This document shows positions 17,374 to 26,526 of a stretch of 64,000 nt of DNA, one piece after another. Below the pieces are notes generated by a model, which was not told the DNA's origin, did no database searches, and worked only from the letters and a program-made list of their open reading frames with translations. The stretch comes from a virus. The DNA is taken from IMG/VR virus record IMGVR_UViG_3300035670_000026, positions 62,001 through 126,000 of that record; one strand, given 5' to 3'. A program made the position numbers and the translations under genes. The number at the start of each line of letters is the position of its first letter. Within the stretch, counting starts at the first letter, position 1.

Positions 17374-18317
17374 AAATATGCCAAGTAAATCCAGGTTGTG
17401 GTATTCCTATTCCTCCTCCAGCATGGGGAGCAATTGAAAAAATTGTATGGGAATTTATGTGCAATCTAAAAAAATTAGGACACGAAGTAGATTTAAAATG
17501 GGCCAATGAAGTACAACCAGGTGAATATGATGTTGTGATGGTTCACGTTGCTAATTTAGCAATTGAATTAGCTAACAGAGGTATTCCCTATGTATTTCAA
17601 CATCACGACCACCATGCATATCATTACGGAAAAGATTCATTTATTTATAAAGAAAATAGAGAAGCAATGGAACGCTCTGTTTTTTCTTTAGTTCCTGCTC
17701 GTTATTTAGTTGAATATTTTGATTTACCTAATGTGTATTATTTTTCACACGGGGCGGATACAAAAAGTTTTTATCCAAATCAAACACCTCCATTAATGCA
17801 TAATTTATTAATGGTTGCAAATAATGGTTTAGGTGGTTATGGAGCATATGATAGAAAAGGATTTGGATTAGGAGTCCAAATAGCAATGTCTCGTAATTTA
17901 CCTATTACAATTGCTGGTCCTAAAAATAATGAAAAATGGCTTAAAGATAATCCTTGGGTATTAGGTTATCCTAAATTAACAATGGCTTGGGATATTCCAA
18001 ATGAGGAATTAAGACAACTTTATACATCACATACAATATTTTTACATCCAAGTGAATTAGAAGCTGGACATCCTAATTTAACCTTACTAGAGGCAGCAGC
18101 TTGTGGTTTACCTATTTTAGGATGGATTGAGATGGAAACTACATTTCATGGATTATGGAGAGCACCTCGTGATTTAAACTTGCTTCTTAAAGGATTAGAT
18201 GTTATTATTAATGAATATGGAGACTATAGACAACGTTCACTTAATACAGCAAAAGAATTATCATGGTTAAATCGCTCAAAAGAATTAATAGAATTATTTA
18301 AAAAACATGCGCACTAA
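17370..18317 (+). CDS. Glycosyltransferase family 4-like
   Basis: 315 residues. The N-terminal MKICQVNPGCGIPIPPPAWGAIEKIVWEF is a GT-B start like those of polysaccharide glycosyltransferases. The C-terminal half has HTIFLHPSELEAGHPNLTLLEAAACGLPILG, the donor-binding E-x7-E type motif of family 4. Start ATG 17370 overlaps the upstream stop (ATGA), so it is translationally coupled. Predicted retaining, nucleotide-sugar dependent; the sugar cannot be read from sequence. Confidence 0.85.
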   Translation: MKICQVNPGCGIPIPPPAWGAIEKIVWEFMCNLKKLGHEVDLKWANEVQPGEYDVVMVHVANLAIELANRGIPYVFQHHDHHAYHYGKDSFIYKENREAMERSVFSLVPARYLVEYFDLPNVYYFSHGADTKSFYPNQTPPLMHNLLMVANNGLGGYGAYDRKGFGLGVQIAMSRNLPITIAGPKNNEKWLKDNPWVLGYPKLTMAWDIPNEELRQLYTSHTIFLHPSELEAGHPNLTLLEAAACGLPILGWIEMETTFHGLWRAPRDLNLLLKGLDVIINEYGDYRQRSLNTAKELSWLNRSKELIELFKKHAH

Positions 18318-18993
18318 ATTTTATACAAAAAACGACCAAATAATTGATATTTCAACTTGGGATACATCCTTAAGCCAAAATGAAATGGGAGATAAATATG
18401 GTTGGGAAGGATCTATGGCTTTTGGAAATTTAATTCACGATGAATTAAATCAATGGGGTCCTGGTATGCAATATGGAGATATTTATCTTGATTTAGGAGC
18501 AAATATTGGTATGTCTGCTCTTAGAGCAGAATCAAAAGGTTGCTCAAAAATATACTGTGTAGAACCAGACCCAGGAGTATTTGAAGCTTTAAATAAAAAT
18601 AAAAACTATAATTGGATTGTTGATAATATAGCTATTGGTTCCGAAAGAGGATACATTGACATTCCAAAATGGCCTAACTGGTGGGATACTCAACCTATCC
18701 AATGTATTACTTTAGATGAATTTTTTGCAAAACATAATCTTACAAAAGTAGATTACATGAAAGTTGATATTGAAGGACATGAAAAATATGTTTTTAATAA
18801 TGTTAGTCAAATTACATGGGATAAAATTAATAAAATATTTTTTGAATTTCATGAAGATGTAGATACATTAAGCACTGAACAACGAAATGAAGAAAGAATA
18901 AAATTCTGCCAATTCTATTCAGATAAAGGTTTTAATAATCATCATGTCGATTTAGGATACTATCAAAGTTTTATTTATTTTTGGAAATCATGA
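18307..18993 (+). CDS. FkbM-family methyltransferase
   Basis: 228 residues. YLDLGANIGMSALRA is the SAM-binding motif I, IYCVEPDPGVFEAL is the acidic loop, and DYMKVDIEGHEKYVF is the FkbM signature. FkbM enzymes O-methylate sugars or small molecules. It sits between two sugar-transfer genes, overlapping the previous one by 11 bases and the next by 4, so it probably caps or tailors the glycan made by this cassette. Confidence 0.85.
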   Translation: MRTKFYTKNDQIIDISTWDTSLSQNEMGDKYGWEGSMAFGNLIHDELNQWGPGMQYGDIYLDLGANIGMSALRAESKGCSKIYCVEPDPGVFEALNKNKNYNWIVDNIAIGSERGYIDIPKWPNWWDTQPIQCITLDEFFAKHNLTKVDYMKVDIEGHEKYVFNNVSQITWDKINKIFFEFHEDVDTLSTEQRNEERIKFCQFYSDKGFNNHHVDLGYYQSFIYFWKS

Positions 18994-20192
18994 AAGAAGT
19001 TTTAATAAACGAATATAACAATACTGAAATTTTAAGGATATCTCATAGAGAACCTGAAAATACTTTTAATATTAATTTTTTAGATGGACCTTTTGTAGAA
19101 GTTTTAGGTCCTTTACAAAAAGAATATCTTATTAAATTTGTTAATACTAAAACTAATCGTGTTTTATTCGAGAATACTATTACTAATAATATGTGGACTC
19201 GTTCTAATATAAAATACTTAGTTAAATGGCGTATTGAAATTTATGATAAAAAAACAGGTGAAAAAATTATTGAACATACATTTAATCCTCAAGGAAAACG
19301 AGTTTATATTCATTTAGATTCATCTGCTGTAGGTGATACATTAGCATGGTTTCCTCTTATTGAAGAATTTAGAAAAGAAAATAATTGTGAAGTAGCTTGT
19401 TCAACTTTTCATAATGAATGGTTTGAAAAAAACTACCCTAAATTAGAATTTATAAAACCAGGTACTGAAGTACGTGATTTATATGCTATGTTTACTATTG
19501 GGTGGTTTTATGATAATAAAAAAGTTGTATTTGATAGAACACCAATTGATTTTAAAAAATATCCTTTACAACAAACCGCTACAGAAATTTTAGGATTAAA
19601 ATATAAAGAAGTTAAACCTCAATTAGTAACTCCTGAACGAAAAACAGATATTGAAGGAAAATATGTTGTAATTGCTCCCCATGCTTCAGCACATGCTAAG
19701 TATTGGATGTATCCAGGAGGATGGCAAACAGTTATTGATTATTTAAACGAAAAAGGATATAAAGTAGCAATGATTACTGGTGAACCTTTAAATGATGATT
19801 GGCACGATTCAAAACTTGGAGGTACATTAACTGGAGTAATCGATAAAACAGGATTTCACATTGATTTAGAAGATAGAATGATAGACATTCGTGATGCTTC
19901 TGCTTTTATTGGTTTAGGAAGTGGATTAAGTTGGTTATCTTGGGCATTAAATACTCCTACAGTTTTAATTTCCGGATTTAGTTATCCATATACTGAATTT
20001 CAGGATTGTGAAAGAATTTACCCTAAAGATCCTAAAACATGTAGAGGATGTTTTAACCGCCATTGGTTAAACCCAGGAGATTGGGAATGGTGTCCTGATC
20101 ATAAAAATACTCCTCGTCAATTTGAATGTACAAAAGTTATTGAACCTTCTCAAATAATAGAATCTCTTAATAAACTTCTTAATATTTATTAA
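18990..20192 (+). CDS. Heptosyltransferase-like protein of the BAHT (AAH/TibC) type
   Basis: 400 residues from ATG 18990 (the upstream in-frame TTG at 18981 is less likely). KRVYIHLDSSAVGDTLAWFP and VVIAPHASAHAKYWMYPGGW are the GT9 heptosyltransferase hallmarks (glycine loop and donor-binding region). The C-terminal cysteines C351, C354, C368 and C380 match the four-cysteine iron site of the autotransporter heptosyltransferases AAH and TibC, which glycosylate protein Ser residues. Residues 1-100 form a separate N-terminal domain. By family knowledge this is a protein-O-heptosyltransferase rather than an LPS enzyme. Its position after giant Ser/Thr fibres makes them the obvious candidate substrate; that is inference. 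Confidence 0.7.
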   Translation: MKEVLINEYNNTEILRISHREPENTFNINFLDGPFVEVLGPLQKEYLIKFVNTKTNRVLFENTITNNMWTRSNIKYLVKWRIEIYDKKTGEKIIEHTFNPQGKRVYIHLDSSAVGDTLAWFPLIEEFRKENNCEVACSTFHNEWFEKNYPKLEFIKPGTEVRDLYAMFTIGWFYDNKKVVFDRTPIDFKKYPLQQTATEILGLKYKEVKPQLVTPERKTDIEGKYVVIAPHASAHAKYWMYPGGWQTVIDYLNEKGYKVAMITGEPLNDDWHDSKLGGTLTGVIDKTGFHIDLEDRMIDIRDASAFIGLGSGLSWLSWALNTPTVLISGFSYPYTEFQDCERIYPKDPKTCRGCFNRHWLNPGDWEWCPDHKNTPRQFECTKVIEPSQIIESLNKLLNIY

Positions 20193-20193
20193 C

Positions 20194-20442
20194 ATGGAAA
20201 ATAAAGTTTTAACACCAGAAGAGTTATCTAAATTACAAGAACTAAATAATAAAAGAGGAGATTTAGTTGAACGTTTTGGAGTTATCGAAATCAATATTCA
20301 AGATTTAGAACTTCAAAAAGAACAATTAATCGAAGAGTTATCACAAATTAAAAAAGCCGAGTTAGAAATTGGAGCTTTGTTACAACAAAAATATGGTGAT
20401 TCAAACATAAATTTATCCACCGGAGAAATAACTCCAAGATAA
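20194..20442 (+). CDS. Small coiled-coil protein
   Basis: 82 residues. About 8-65 is a predicted coiled coil with heptad Leu/Ile (LQEL, LELQKEQLIEELSQI). It ends in a short polar tail. No family is recognised. It begins one base after the heptosyltransferase-like gene and is followed by the late promoter of the sheath gene. A virion assembly factor or trimerisation helper is possible, but nothing proves it. Confidence 0.7.
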   Translation: MENKVLTPEELSKLQELNNKRGDLVERFGVIEINIQDLELQKEQLIEELSQIKKAELEIGALLQQKYGDSNINLSTGEITPR

Positions 20443-20462
20443 TATTTTGAAAAGACTTAACA

Positions 20463-20470
20463 TATTTATA
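20463..20470 (+). promoter_or_regulatory. Putative late promoter box TATTTATA
   Basis: The octamer lies 24 bases upstream of the tail sheath ATG. Confidence 0.55.
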
Positions 20471-20494
20471 ACAAAACATTAACATAATCTAACA

Positions 20495-22225
20495 ATGGCA
20501 GAAACATTAATATCTCCTGGTGTATTAGCGTTAGAAAACGACAATTCATTTGTATCGTCTCAACCTGTAACCGTAGGAGCAGCTATTATCGGTCCTACTG
20601 TAAAAGGTCCTGTAAACGTACCAACAATTGTTACATCTTATAGCGATTACCAAAATAAATTTGGTACTACTTTTTTAAGTGCAAGCCAAGTTTACAGCTA
20701 CTTTACTTCAATTGCTGCTTACAACTATTTCAACAATGGTGGTCAAACCTTATTAGTTTCAAGAGTAGTAACTGGTTCATTTACTAGCGCAACTACAGCT
20801 ACTGGTTCAGGTACTCCCATAATAGAATCAACTAATATTGAAGCTTTAGTATTAAAAACTATTTCTCAAGGTGAAATTATGAATAACACTGGATCTATGG
20901 ATATCAGTGGTTCTTTAGTTTCTGGTTCAGTCGATAATATTAGATGGCAAGTTACTAACAGAGATACATCATCTGGTACATTTAGTTTATTAGTTAGACA
21001 AGGTGATGATAATGCAAATACTCCAATTGTACTAGAAACTTGGACTAATTTATCAATGGACCCAACAGCTCCTAACTATGTATCTAGAATAATTGGTGAC
21101 CAATACAGACAATATAATTCAACAGATAACCAAATTGAAGTAATTGGAACTTATCCTAACAACTCAAGATATGTCTATGTATCTAGTGTTAATACTCCTA
21201 CACCATTATATTTTGATAACAATGGTTTAGCTAAAGCAGCATTTACCGGTTCAATTCCTATAAATGGTAGTGGTTCATTTGGAGCAGCTACCGGTGCTTT
21301 ATTTGTAGGAGTTGCTGATTATTACAATGCTATTGATTTAGCTACAACAACTCCACAAGGTATTTCAGCAAGTGCTTACACTAATATGGTTAATTTATTA
21401 GGTAATGCTGATGATTATAGATATAATGTATTATTAACCCCTGGTTTATTCTCTTCAACAGCTAATTTAGGTGCTTCTCAAGTAACTACAGCAATCAATA
21501 ATACTCAAAATAGAGGAGATGCAATTTACGTAACCGATTTAGTACCATTTAGTTCAAGTATCTCAGAAGTAACTACTCAAGCAAATGCTAAAAATACTTC
21601 ATATGCTGCTGCTTACTGGCCTTGGTTACAAACCATCGATCCAGATTCAGCTCAATTAGTATGGGTACCAGCTTCAACAATGATTGGTGGTGTTTATGCT
21701 TACAACGATAACGTAAGTGAGCCATGGTTTGCACCAGCAGGTATTAACAGAGGTGGATTAGGTAACGTAGTAAGAGCTGAAAAGAAATTGTCTCAAGCTA
21801 ACCGCGATACTTTATATACAAATAAAGTTAACCCAATTGCAACATTCCCTGGAACAGGAGTTGTAGTATACGGACAGAAAACATTACAAACTAAAGCATC
21901 TGCACTTGACCGTGTAAACGTTCGTAGATTGTTAATCCAACTTAAGTCTTATATTTCTCAAGTAGCTCAAAACTTAGTGTTCGAACAAAACACAATCGCT
22001 ACAAGAAACCAATTCTTAAGCCAAGTTAACCCATACTTAGAATCAGTACAACAACGTCAAGGTTTGTACGCGTTTAAGGTGATCATGGACGATAGCAATA
22101 ATACAGCTGATGTAATTGATAGAAACCAGATGGTAGGTCAAATTTATATTCAACCTACTAAAACAGCAGAATTTATTTACTTGGATTTCAACATCTTACC
22201 TACAGGTGCTACTTTCCCAGCGTAA
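20495..22225 (+). CDS. 18: Contractile tail sheath protein
   Basis: 576 residues. The N-terminal MAETLISPGVLALENDNS and TVGAAIIGPTVKGPVNVP are the sheath signature, and the C-terminal domain has NVRRLLIQLKSYISQVAQN and FNILPTGATFPA. It forms the outer contractile cylinder around the tube. The middle (about 100-330) is a variable surface domain. The tube gene follows after 39 bases with its own late box, as in T4 18-19. Codons here look optimised (many AAC, GTA, CTT), as expected for an abundant protein. Confidence 0.95.
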   Translation: MAETLISPGVLALENDNSFVSSQPVTVGAAIIGPTVKGPVNVPTIVTSYSDYQNKFGTTFLSASQVYSYFTSIAAYNYFNNGGQTLLVSRVVTGSFTSATTATGSGTPIIESTNIEALVLKTISQGEIMNNTGSMDISGSLVSGSVDNIRWQVTNRDTSSGTFSLLVRQGDDNANTPIVLETWTNLSMDPTAPNYVSRIIGDQYRQYNSTDNQIEVIGTYPNNSRYVYVSSVNTPTPLYFDNNGLAKAAFTGSIPINGSGSFGAATGALFVGVADYYNAIDLATTTPQGISASAYTNMVNLLGNADDYRYNVLLTPGLFSSTANLGASQVTTAINNTQNRGDAIYVTDLVPFSSSISEVTTQANAKNTSYAAAYWPWLQTIDPDSAQLVWVPASTMIGGVYAYNDNVSEPWFAPAGINRGGLGNVVRAEKKLSQANRDTLYTNKVNPIATFPGTGVVVYGQKTLQTKASALDRVNVRRLLIQLKSYISQVAQNLVFEQNTIATRNQFLSQVNPYLESVQQRQGLYAFKVIMDDSNNTADVIDRNQMVGQIYIQPTKTAEFIYLDFNILPTGATFPA

Positions 22226-22241
22226 TTTTTTAAAAGTTGAA

Positions 22242-22249
22242 TATTTATA
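22242..22249 (+). promoter_or_regulatory. Putative late promoter box TATTTATA
   Basis: The octamer lies 15 bases upstream of the tail tube ATG, in the 39-base gap after the sheath gene. Confidence 0.55.
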
Positions 22250-22264
22250 ATAAAATAAAATAAA

Positions 22265-22753
22265 ATGGCAGTATTAGATCCAAACGAAATATTTTTCACA
22301 GCTTTTGAACCAAAGCAAACCAATCGATTTATTATGTATATCGATGGTATTCCTGCTTACGAAATCAAAGGTGTGGGTGCTGTAAACTTAACTCAAAGCA
22401 CAGTACCTCTTAATCACATTAACGTACAACGTTTCGTTAAAGGTAAAACAACTTGGGGTACTATCCAGTTTACACTATTTGATCCAATTACTCCTTCAGG
22501 TGCTCAAGCTGTAATGGAATGGGTTCGTTTACATCACGAATCTGTAACTGGTAGAGATGGTTACAGTGATTTCTATAAGAAAGATTTAACTTTCAACGTA
22601 TTAGGACCTGTAGGTGATATCGTATCAGAATGGATTATTAAAGGTGCATTAATTACTGAATCAAATTTTGGTGATTATAACTGGGATGATGATGGTACTG
22701 CCGTAAACATCACAATGACAGTTCAACCAGATTACTGTATCTTGAACTTCTAA
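22265..22753 (+). CDS. 19: Tail tube protein
   Basis: 162 residues, the usual size for T4-like gp19. It starts MAVLDPNEIFFTAFEPKQTN, then FIMYIDGIPAYEIKG and GPVGDIVSEWIIKGALI, the tube-fold pattern shared with cyanophage gp19. It forms stacked hexameric rings inside the sheath. It is placed directly after the sheath gene and closed by a strong terminator. Confidence 0.93.
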   Translation: MAVLDPNEIFFTAFEPKQTNRFIMYIDGIPAYEIKGVGAVNLTQSTVPLNHINVQRFVKGKTTWGTIQFTLFDPITPSGAQAVMEWVRLHHESVTGRDGYSDFYKKDLTFNVLGPVGDIVSEWIIKGALITESNFGDYNWDDDGTAVNITMTVQPDYCILNF

Positions 22754-22775
22754 TTAATAAAAATAAATTTAAAAG

Positions 22776-22807
22776 AGCTCGCGATTTTTCGCGAGCTTCT
22801 TTTTTTC
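22776..22807 (+). terminator. Rho-independent terminator after tail tube gene
   Basis: A perfect 9-bp stem AGCTCGCGA / TCGCGAGCT (22776-22784 and 22789-22797) with a TTTT loop is followed by a T-rich run to 22806. It lies 23 bases after the tube stop and just before the next late box. Confidence 0.92.
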
Positions 22808-22812
22808 TCATA

Positions 22813-22820
22813 TATTTATA
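22813..22820 (+). promoter_or_regulatory. Putative late promoter box TATTTATA
   Basis: The octamer lies directly downstream of the terminator and 32 bases before the gp26-like ATG, the arrangement expected for a new transcription unit. Confidence 0.6.
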
Positions 22821-22852
22821 TACGACAACAAAGTTATTAATAAAAACAATTT

Positions 22853-23611
22853 ATGACCGAATTTAAGTTCCCAACCGAAACAATCGATTTACCTTCAAAA
22901 GGTTTATTATATCCTGAAGGTTCACCTCTAGCAGAAGGTAAAATCGAAATGAAATACATGACTGCTAGAGAAGAAGATATTTTAAGCAATACAAACTATC
23001 TTAAGCAAGGTATTTGGTTAGACAAATTACTCCAATCAATGATTATAAGTAAAATTAATTATGATGATTTGTTACTTGGTGATAAAGATGCTATTATATT
23101 AGCAGCTCGTATTTTAGGTTATGGTAAAGATTATAGTTTTAGATATACTTTCCCATTATCAGATGTAGAAGAAACTGTTACTGTAGATTTAAGTTCTTTG
23201 AAAGAAAAAGAATTTGATACTTCTTTAATAAAAGAATCTAGAAAAAATGAATTTACTTTTGAATTTCCAACTACAGGTAATGTAATTACATTTAAATTGT
23301 TAACAGTTGGTGATGAAAAAGCTATAGAAAAAGAAATTCTTGGTTTGAAAAAAATTGATCCTAAAGGTTCATTTGAAATTTCAACTCGATTAAAAAATAT
23401 GATTATTTCTGTTAATGGTGATTATGAAAAGAAAACCATTAGAGAATTTGTAGATTATGGGTTATTAGCTCGCGACGCTAAAGCACTTAGAGAATACATT
23501 GGTAATATAAACCCAGGTGTAGATATGTCTTATACTCACATAACTGAAAACGGTGTAGAGGAGGACATCGTTATACCAGTAGGGCTTAACTTTTTTTGGC
23601 CTGACGCCTGA
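22853..23611 (+). CDS. 26: Baseplate hub protein, gp26-like
   Basis: 252 residues. The start FPTETIDLPSKGLLYPEGSPL and EMKYMTAREEDIL match the T4 baseplate family containing gp26. The protein ends NFFWPDA. Just before the stop lies a run of seven T (23591-23597); a +1 or -2 shift there joins the frame encoding a gp51-like protein. In T4, 26 and 51 act in hub assembly. It is followed by the tape measure gene, consistent with a hub/chaperone role. Confidence 0.8.
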   Translation: MTEFKFPTETIDLPSKGLLYPEGSPLAEGKIEMKYMTAREEDILSNTNYLKQGIWLDKLLQSMIISKINYDDLLLGDKDAIILAARILGYGKDYSFRYTFPLSDVEETVTVDLSSLKEKEFDTSLIKESRKNEFTFEFPTTGNVITFKLLTVGDEKAIEKEILGLKKIDPKGSFEISTRLKNMIISVNGDYEKKTIREFVDYGLLARDAKALREYIGNINPGVDMSYTHITENGVEEDIVIPVGLNFFWPDA

Positions 23612-23867
23612 GTATAGAGCTTCACTCTTTATCCAAATACATGAAATTGTATTTCATGGACAAGGAGGATACAGCTGGGATATAATTTATGACATGCCTA
23701 TTTGGTTGCGAAATTTTACATACAATAAAATAAAAGAATTTCACGAAAAGAAAAACACACCAAAAGACACAGTTCAAGAATCAATCAAAAATATGAAATC
23801 AGCTGGAGCTACAGCTAGTACAAAAATACAAGTTCCAACCTATGTTACAAAGGCATCTAAAAAATGA
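23592..23867 (+). CDS. 51: gp51-like hub assembly protein, no ATG near its start (frameshift extension of gp26?)
   Basis: The open frame from stop codon 23580 to TGA 23865-23867 encodes GLTPEYRASLFIQIHEIVFH, then GYSWDIIYDMPIWLRNFTYN and a charged tail. This resembles the gp51/baseplate-assembly proteins that follow gp26 in T4-like phages. The conserved part starts upstream of the first in-frame ATG (23694), so a conventional start would lose it. It overlaps the gp26 end, and the T7 run at 23591-23597 is the natural junction. Either a programmed +1/-2 frameshift makes a fusion, a non-ATG start is used, or the T7 is an assembly error for T6. Confidence 0.6.
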   Translation, partial: FFGLTPEYRASLFIQIHEIVFHGQGGYSWDIIYDMPIWLRNFTYNKIKEFHEKKNTPKDTVQESIKNMKSAGATASTKIQVPTYVTKASKK

Positions 23868-23877
23868 TGCCTTTTAA

Positions 23878-23885
23878 TATTTATA
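23878..23885 (+). promoter_or_regulatory. Putative late promoter box TATTTATA
   Basis: The octamer lies 11 bases before the tape measure ATG. Confidence 0.5.
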
Positions 23886-23896
23886 ACAAAAACTAA

Positions 23897-26497
23897 ATGG
23901 CTAAACAAAATTCTACTCAAAGACTTAATGAAGAATTAGGATTTCTGAGAGACCAAATTACATCAATTGGTGCTCAGATTGGTGAAGCTATTAATGAAAG
24001 ATTAGAAGAAACAGGAAATATTGTTGATAGAGTATCATCAACTATTAATAAAACAACTGCAAAAGCAGCTGTAAAATCTGTTACTGATTTAACTAAAGGT
24101 TTAGATAGTGCCCTTCAAAATCAATTAAAAATAAATCAAGGTGCTCTTAAGTTATCTGATATAACTAAAGCACAACAAGGTTTAGAATCTAGAAGATTAA
24201 CTTTAAAACAAAATCTTCAAAACCTAGAAAATTTAGGTTTAATTACAGCTAAGGAAAGAGCAAAACAAGAACAAGAATTATCAGAAGCTTTAAATAACGA
24301 AGCTAAAATTCTTAACAATCAAGCAAAAGAATATGACACTATTAACCAAAAATTAGGTGTTACTGGTAAATTAATAGGTGGTATTTCTAAAATTCCTGTC
24401 TTAGGAAATTTAATAGATGCTGAAGAAGCTTTAGGAGCGGCTCAATTAGAAGCAGCTAAAAAAGGTTCTACATCAGCAACTGTAATGAAAAAAGCATTCA
24501 GTTCATTAGGAAGTAGTTTAAAAACTAGTTTAATGGACCCTTTAACTGGTATAACATTAGTATTAGCTGGTGTTAAACAGTTATATAACATATTTAAAAA
24601 AGTTGATACCGAAACTGGTAACTTTGCTAAAGAAATGGGTATATCCTATAATGAAGCAAGAGCTACCAGAAAAGAATTTGAAGATATAGCAGCTAGCTCA
24701 GGTGATGTTAATATAACAGCATCTAAATTACTTCAATCTCAATTAGAAATTAATAAAGCATTAGGAGCTAATGCTAAGGTATCAGAAGAAGATTTAAAAA
24801 CATATACTCAATTAAGAGATGTTGCTGGAGTTGAACCAGAACTTTTAAATGAATCTCTTAAATTAAGTAAACTCCGTAATGTATCTTTAAAACAAGCTAC
24901 AACTTCTTTATTAGGTCAATTAAAAGTTACTAAAGCACAATTAGGTATTAACTTTAGTAATAAAGAAATAATGTCTGAAGTTGCTAAAACTTCAAATGTT
25001 ACTAAAATAGCATTAGGAGGTAGCACAGAAGCATTAGTAAAAGGTGTAGCACAAGCAAAAGCATTAGGTACAAGTTTAGATAAATTAGATAATTTAGCCG
25101 GTTCTTTACTTAATTTTGAAGAATCAATCTCAGCAGAATTAGAAGCTGAATTATTAACTGGTAGAGATTTAAATTTAGAAGGAGCTAGAAGAGCTGCTTT
25201 AAATAATGATTTAGTAGGATTAGGTCGTGAATTAAAAGCTCAGGGAGTTGATGCTGTTAAATTCGGTAAAATGAATAGACTTCAACAAGAGTCTATTGCT
25301 AAAGCTATGGGTATGAGCCGTGAAGAAATGGCTGACATGCTTATGGAACAACAAGCCCTTCAAACACTTGGTAAACAAAATATGGACCAAGTAAAAGAAG
25401 AGTATGAATTAGCACGTAAACAAGGTAAAGAAGCAGAATTTTTAGCTAAATTAGGTAATGATGAATTAGCATCCCAACTAAAAAATCAGTCTGTACAAGA
25501 AAGGATGGCCGTTGCTCAAGAAAAAATGCTTGCTGCTTTTGAAAAGTTATCTCCAATTATCGAATCTATTGTAACTCCAATTGCAAATGTTGCTGGAGCA
25601 TTAGCATCTTCAAAACCATTAATGGATGCTATTGTAAAAGGTGCTCTTATATTAGCTGGTATTAAATTTGCGAACTTCCTTAGTTTAGGAAAATCATTAG
25701 GAGGTATGAGTAGTATGTTTGGTGGAGGTGGTGCCGCGGGAGGTGCTGCTAAATCTTTAAGTGAAAAACAAATTGCTGCTGGTTTTGGGGGTAAAGCTGC
25801 TAAAGAAGCTCTTAAAACAGGAGGAATGGAAGCCGCACAAGCTGCTATGAAAGGTGGTGGTGGTGGATTATTTGGTAAGATTGGAGGATTTTTTAGCAAT
25901 ATGAATCCTTTAAAAGCCGTTAAAGGTAAAATAGGAAAAATAGCACCAAAATTATTAAAAATTCCTTTAATAAGTACTGTATTAGAAGGTATATTTGCTG
26001 GTCAAGATATTGCTAACCTAATTTCTGGGGGTGGTTCACTTAACGAAATATACAAAGGTATAGGTGTAAGAGGTGGTGAAGCTATTGGTGGTATTGGTGG
26101 GGCAGCTTTAGGAGCCGTAGTAGGATCACTAATCCCAGGTCCTGGTACTCTTATAGGTGGTATTTTAGGAGATGCTTTAGGAAGATGGGTAGGTGGTAGC
26201 TTAACAGAAGCATTAGGTGCTGAAGGATTTGGTAAAACAATTGCTTCAACTTTTGGATATGATAAAGACATTGAATCTGGAATTAAAGGGGGTGCGATAC
26301 AAGCTGAAGATTATGTAATTAAAACTTTACCTAAAGATACAGTAGTAGGTGCCGGTGGTACTAAATTAGGTAGAACAGATGAAATGGTAGCGTTGCTACA
26401 AGAACTTATAACTGCTGTTAAAACAGGTGGTAATGTTTATCTTGATGGTAATAAGGTTGGTACCGCAATGGGTATTAGTGCTTATAAAACTCAATAA
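23897..26497 (+). CDS. 29: Tail tape measure protein
   Basis: 866 residues. The first 200 are helical and coiled-coil (QRLNEELGFLRDQITSIGAQ). The middle is helical with many Ala/Lys. The region from about 590 contains hydrophobic and Gly-rich stretches (GGGGAAGGAA, then IGGIGGAALGAVVGSLIPGPG), as in tape measures that reach the host membrane. It lies between the gp26/51 pair and baseplate genes, like gene 29. Length against tail length was not evaluated. Minus-strand open frames inside it are shadows. Confidence 0.85.
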   Translation: MAKQNSTQRLNEELGFLRDQITSIGAQIGEAINERLEETGNIVDRVSSTINKTTAKAAVKSVTDLTKGLDSALQNQLKINQGALKLSDITKAQQGLESRRLTLKQNLQNLENLGLITAKERAKQEQELSEALNNEAKILNNQAKEYDTINQKLGVTGKLIGGISKIPVLGNLIDAEEALGAAQLEAAKKGSTSATVMKKAFSSLGSSLKTSLMDPLTGITLVLAGVKQLYNIFKKVDTETGNFAKEMGISYNEARATRKEFEDIAASSGDVNITASKLLQSQLEINKALGANAKVSEEDLKTYTQLRDVAGVEPELLNESLKLSKLRNVSLKQATTSLLGQLKVTKAQLGINFSNKEIMSEVAKTSNVTKIALGGSTEALVKGVAQAKALGTSLDKLDNLAGSLLNFEESISAELEAELLTGRDLNLEGARRAALNNDLVGLGRELKAQGVDAVKFGKMNRLQQESIAKAMGMSREEMADMLMEQQALQTLGKQNMDQVKEEYELARKQGKEAEFLAKLGNDELASQLKNQSVQERMAVAQEKMLAAFEKLSPIIESIVTPIANVAGALASSKPLMDAIVKGALILAGIKFANFLSLGKSLGGMSSMFGGGGAAGGAAKSLSEKQIAAGFGGKAAKEALKTGGMEAAQAAMKGGGGGLFGKIGGFFSNMNPLKAVKGKIGKIAPKLLKIPLISTVLEGIFAGQDIANLISGGGSLNEIYKGIGVRGGEAIGGIGGAALGAVVGSLIPGPGTLIGGILGDALGRWVGGSLTEALGAEGFGKTIASTFGYDKDIESGIKGGAIQAEDYVIKTLPKDTVVGAGGTKLGRTDEMVALLQELITAVKTGGNVYLDGNKVGTAMGISAYKTQ

Positions 26498-26503
26498 TTT
26501 TAA

Positions 26504-26511
26504 TATTTATA
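26504..26511 (+). promoter_or_regulatory. Putative late promoter box TATTTATA
   Basis: The octamer lies 15 bases upstream of the ATG at 26527. Confidence 0.5.
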
Positions 26512-26526
26512 ATAAAAAATACAACT

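Noticed and set aside
25516-26271. Pro/Ala-rich minus-strand open frames in the tape measure gene
   Set aside because: Shadows of the Gly/Ala-rich C-terminal part of the tape measure protein; no promoter or neighbour on that strand.
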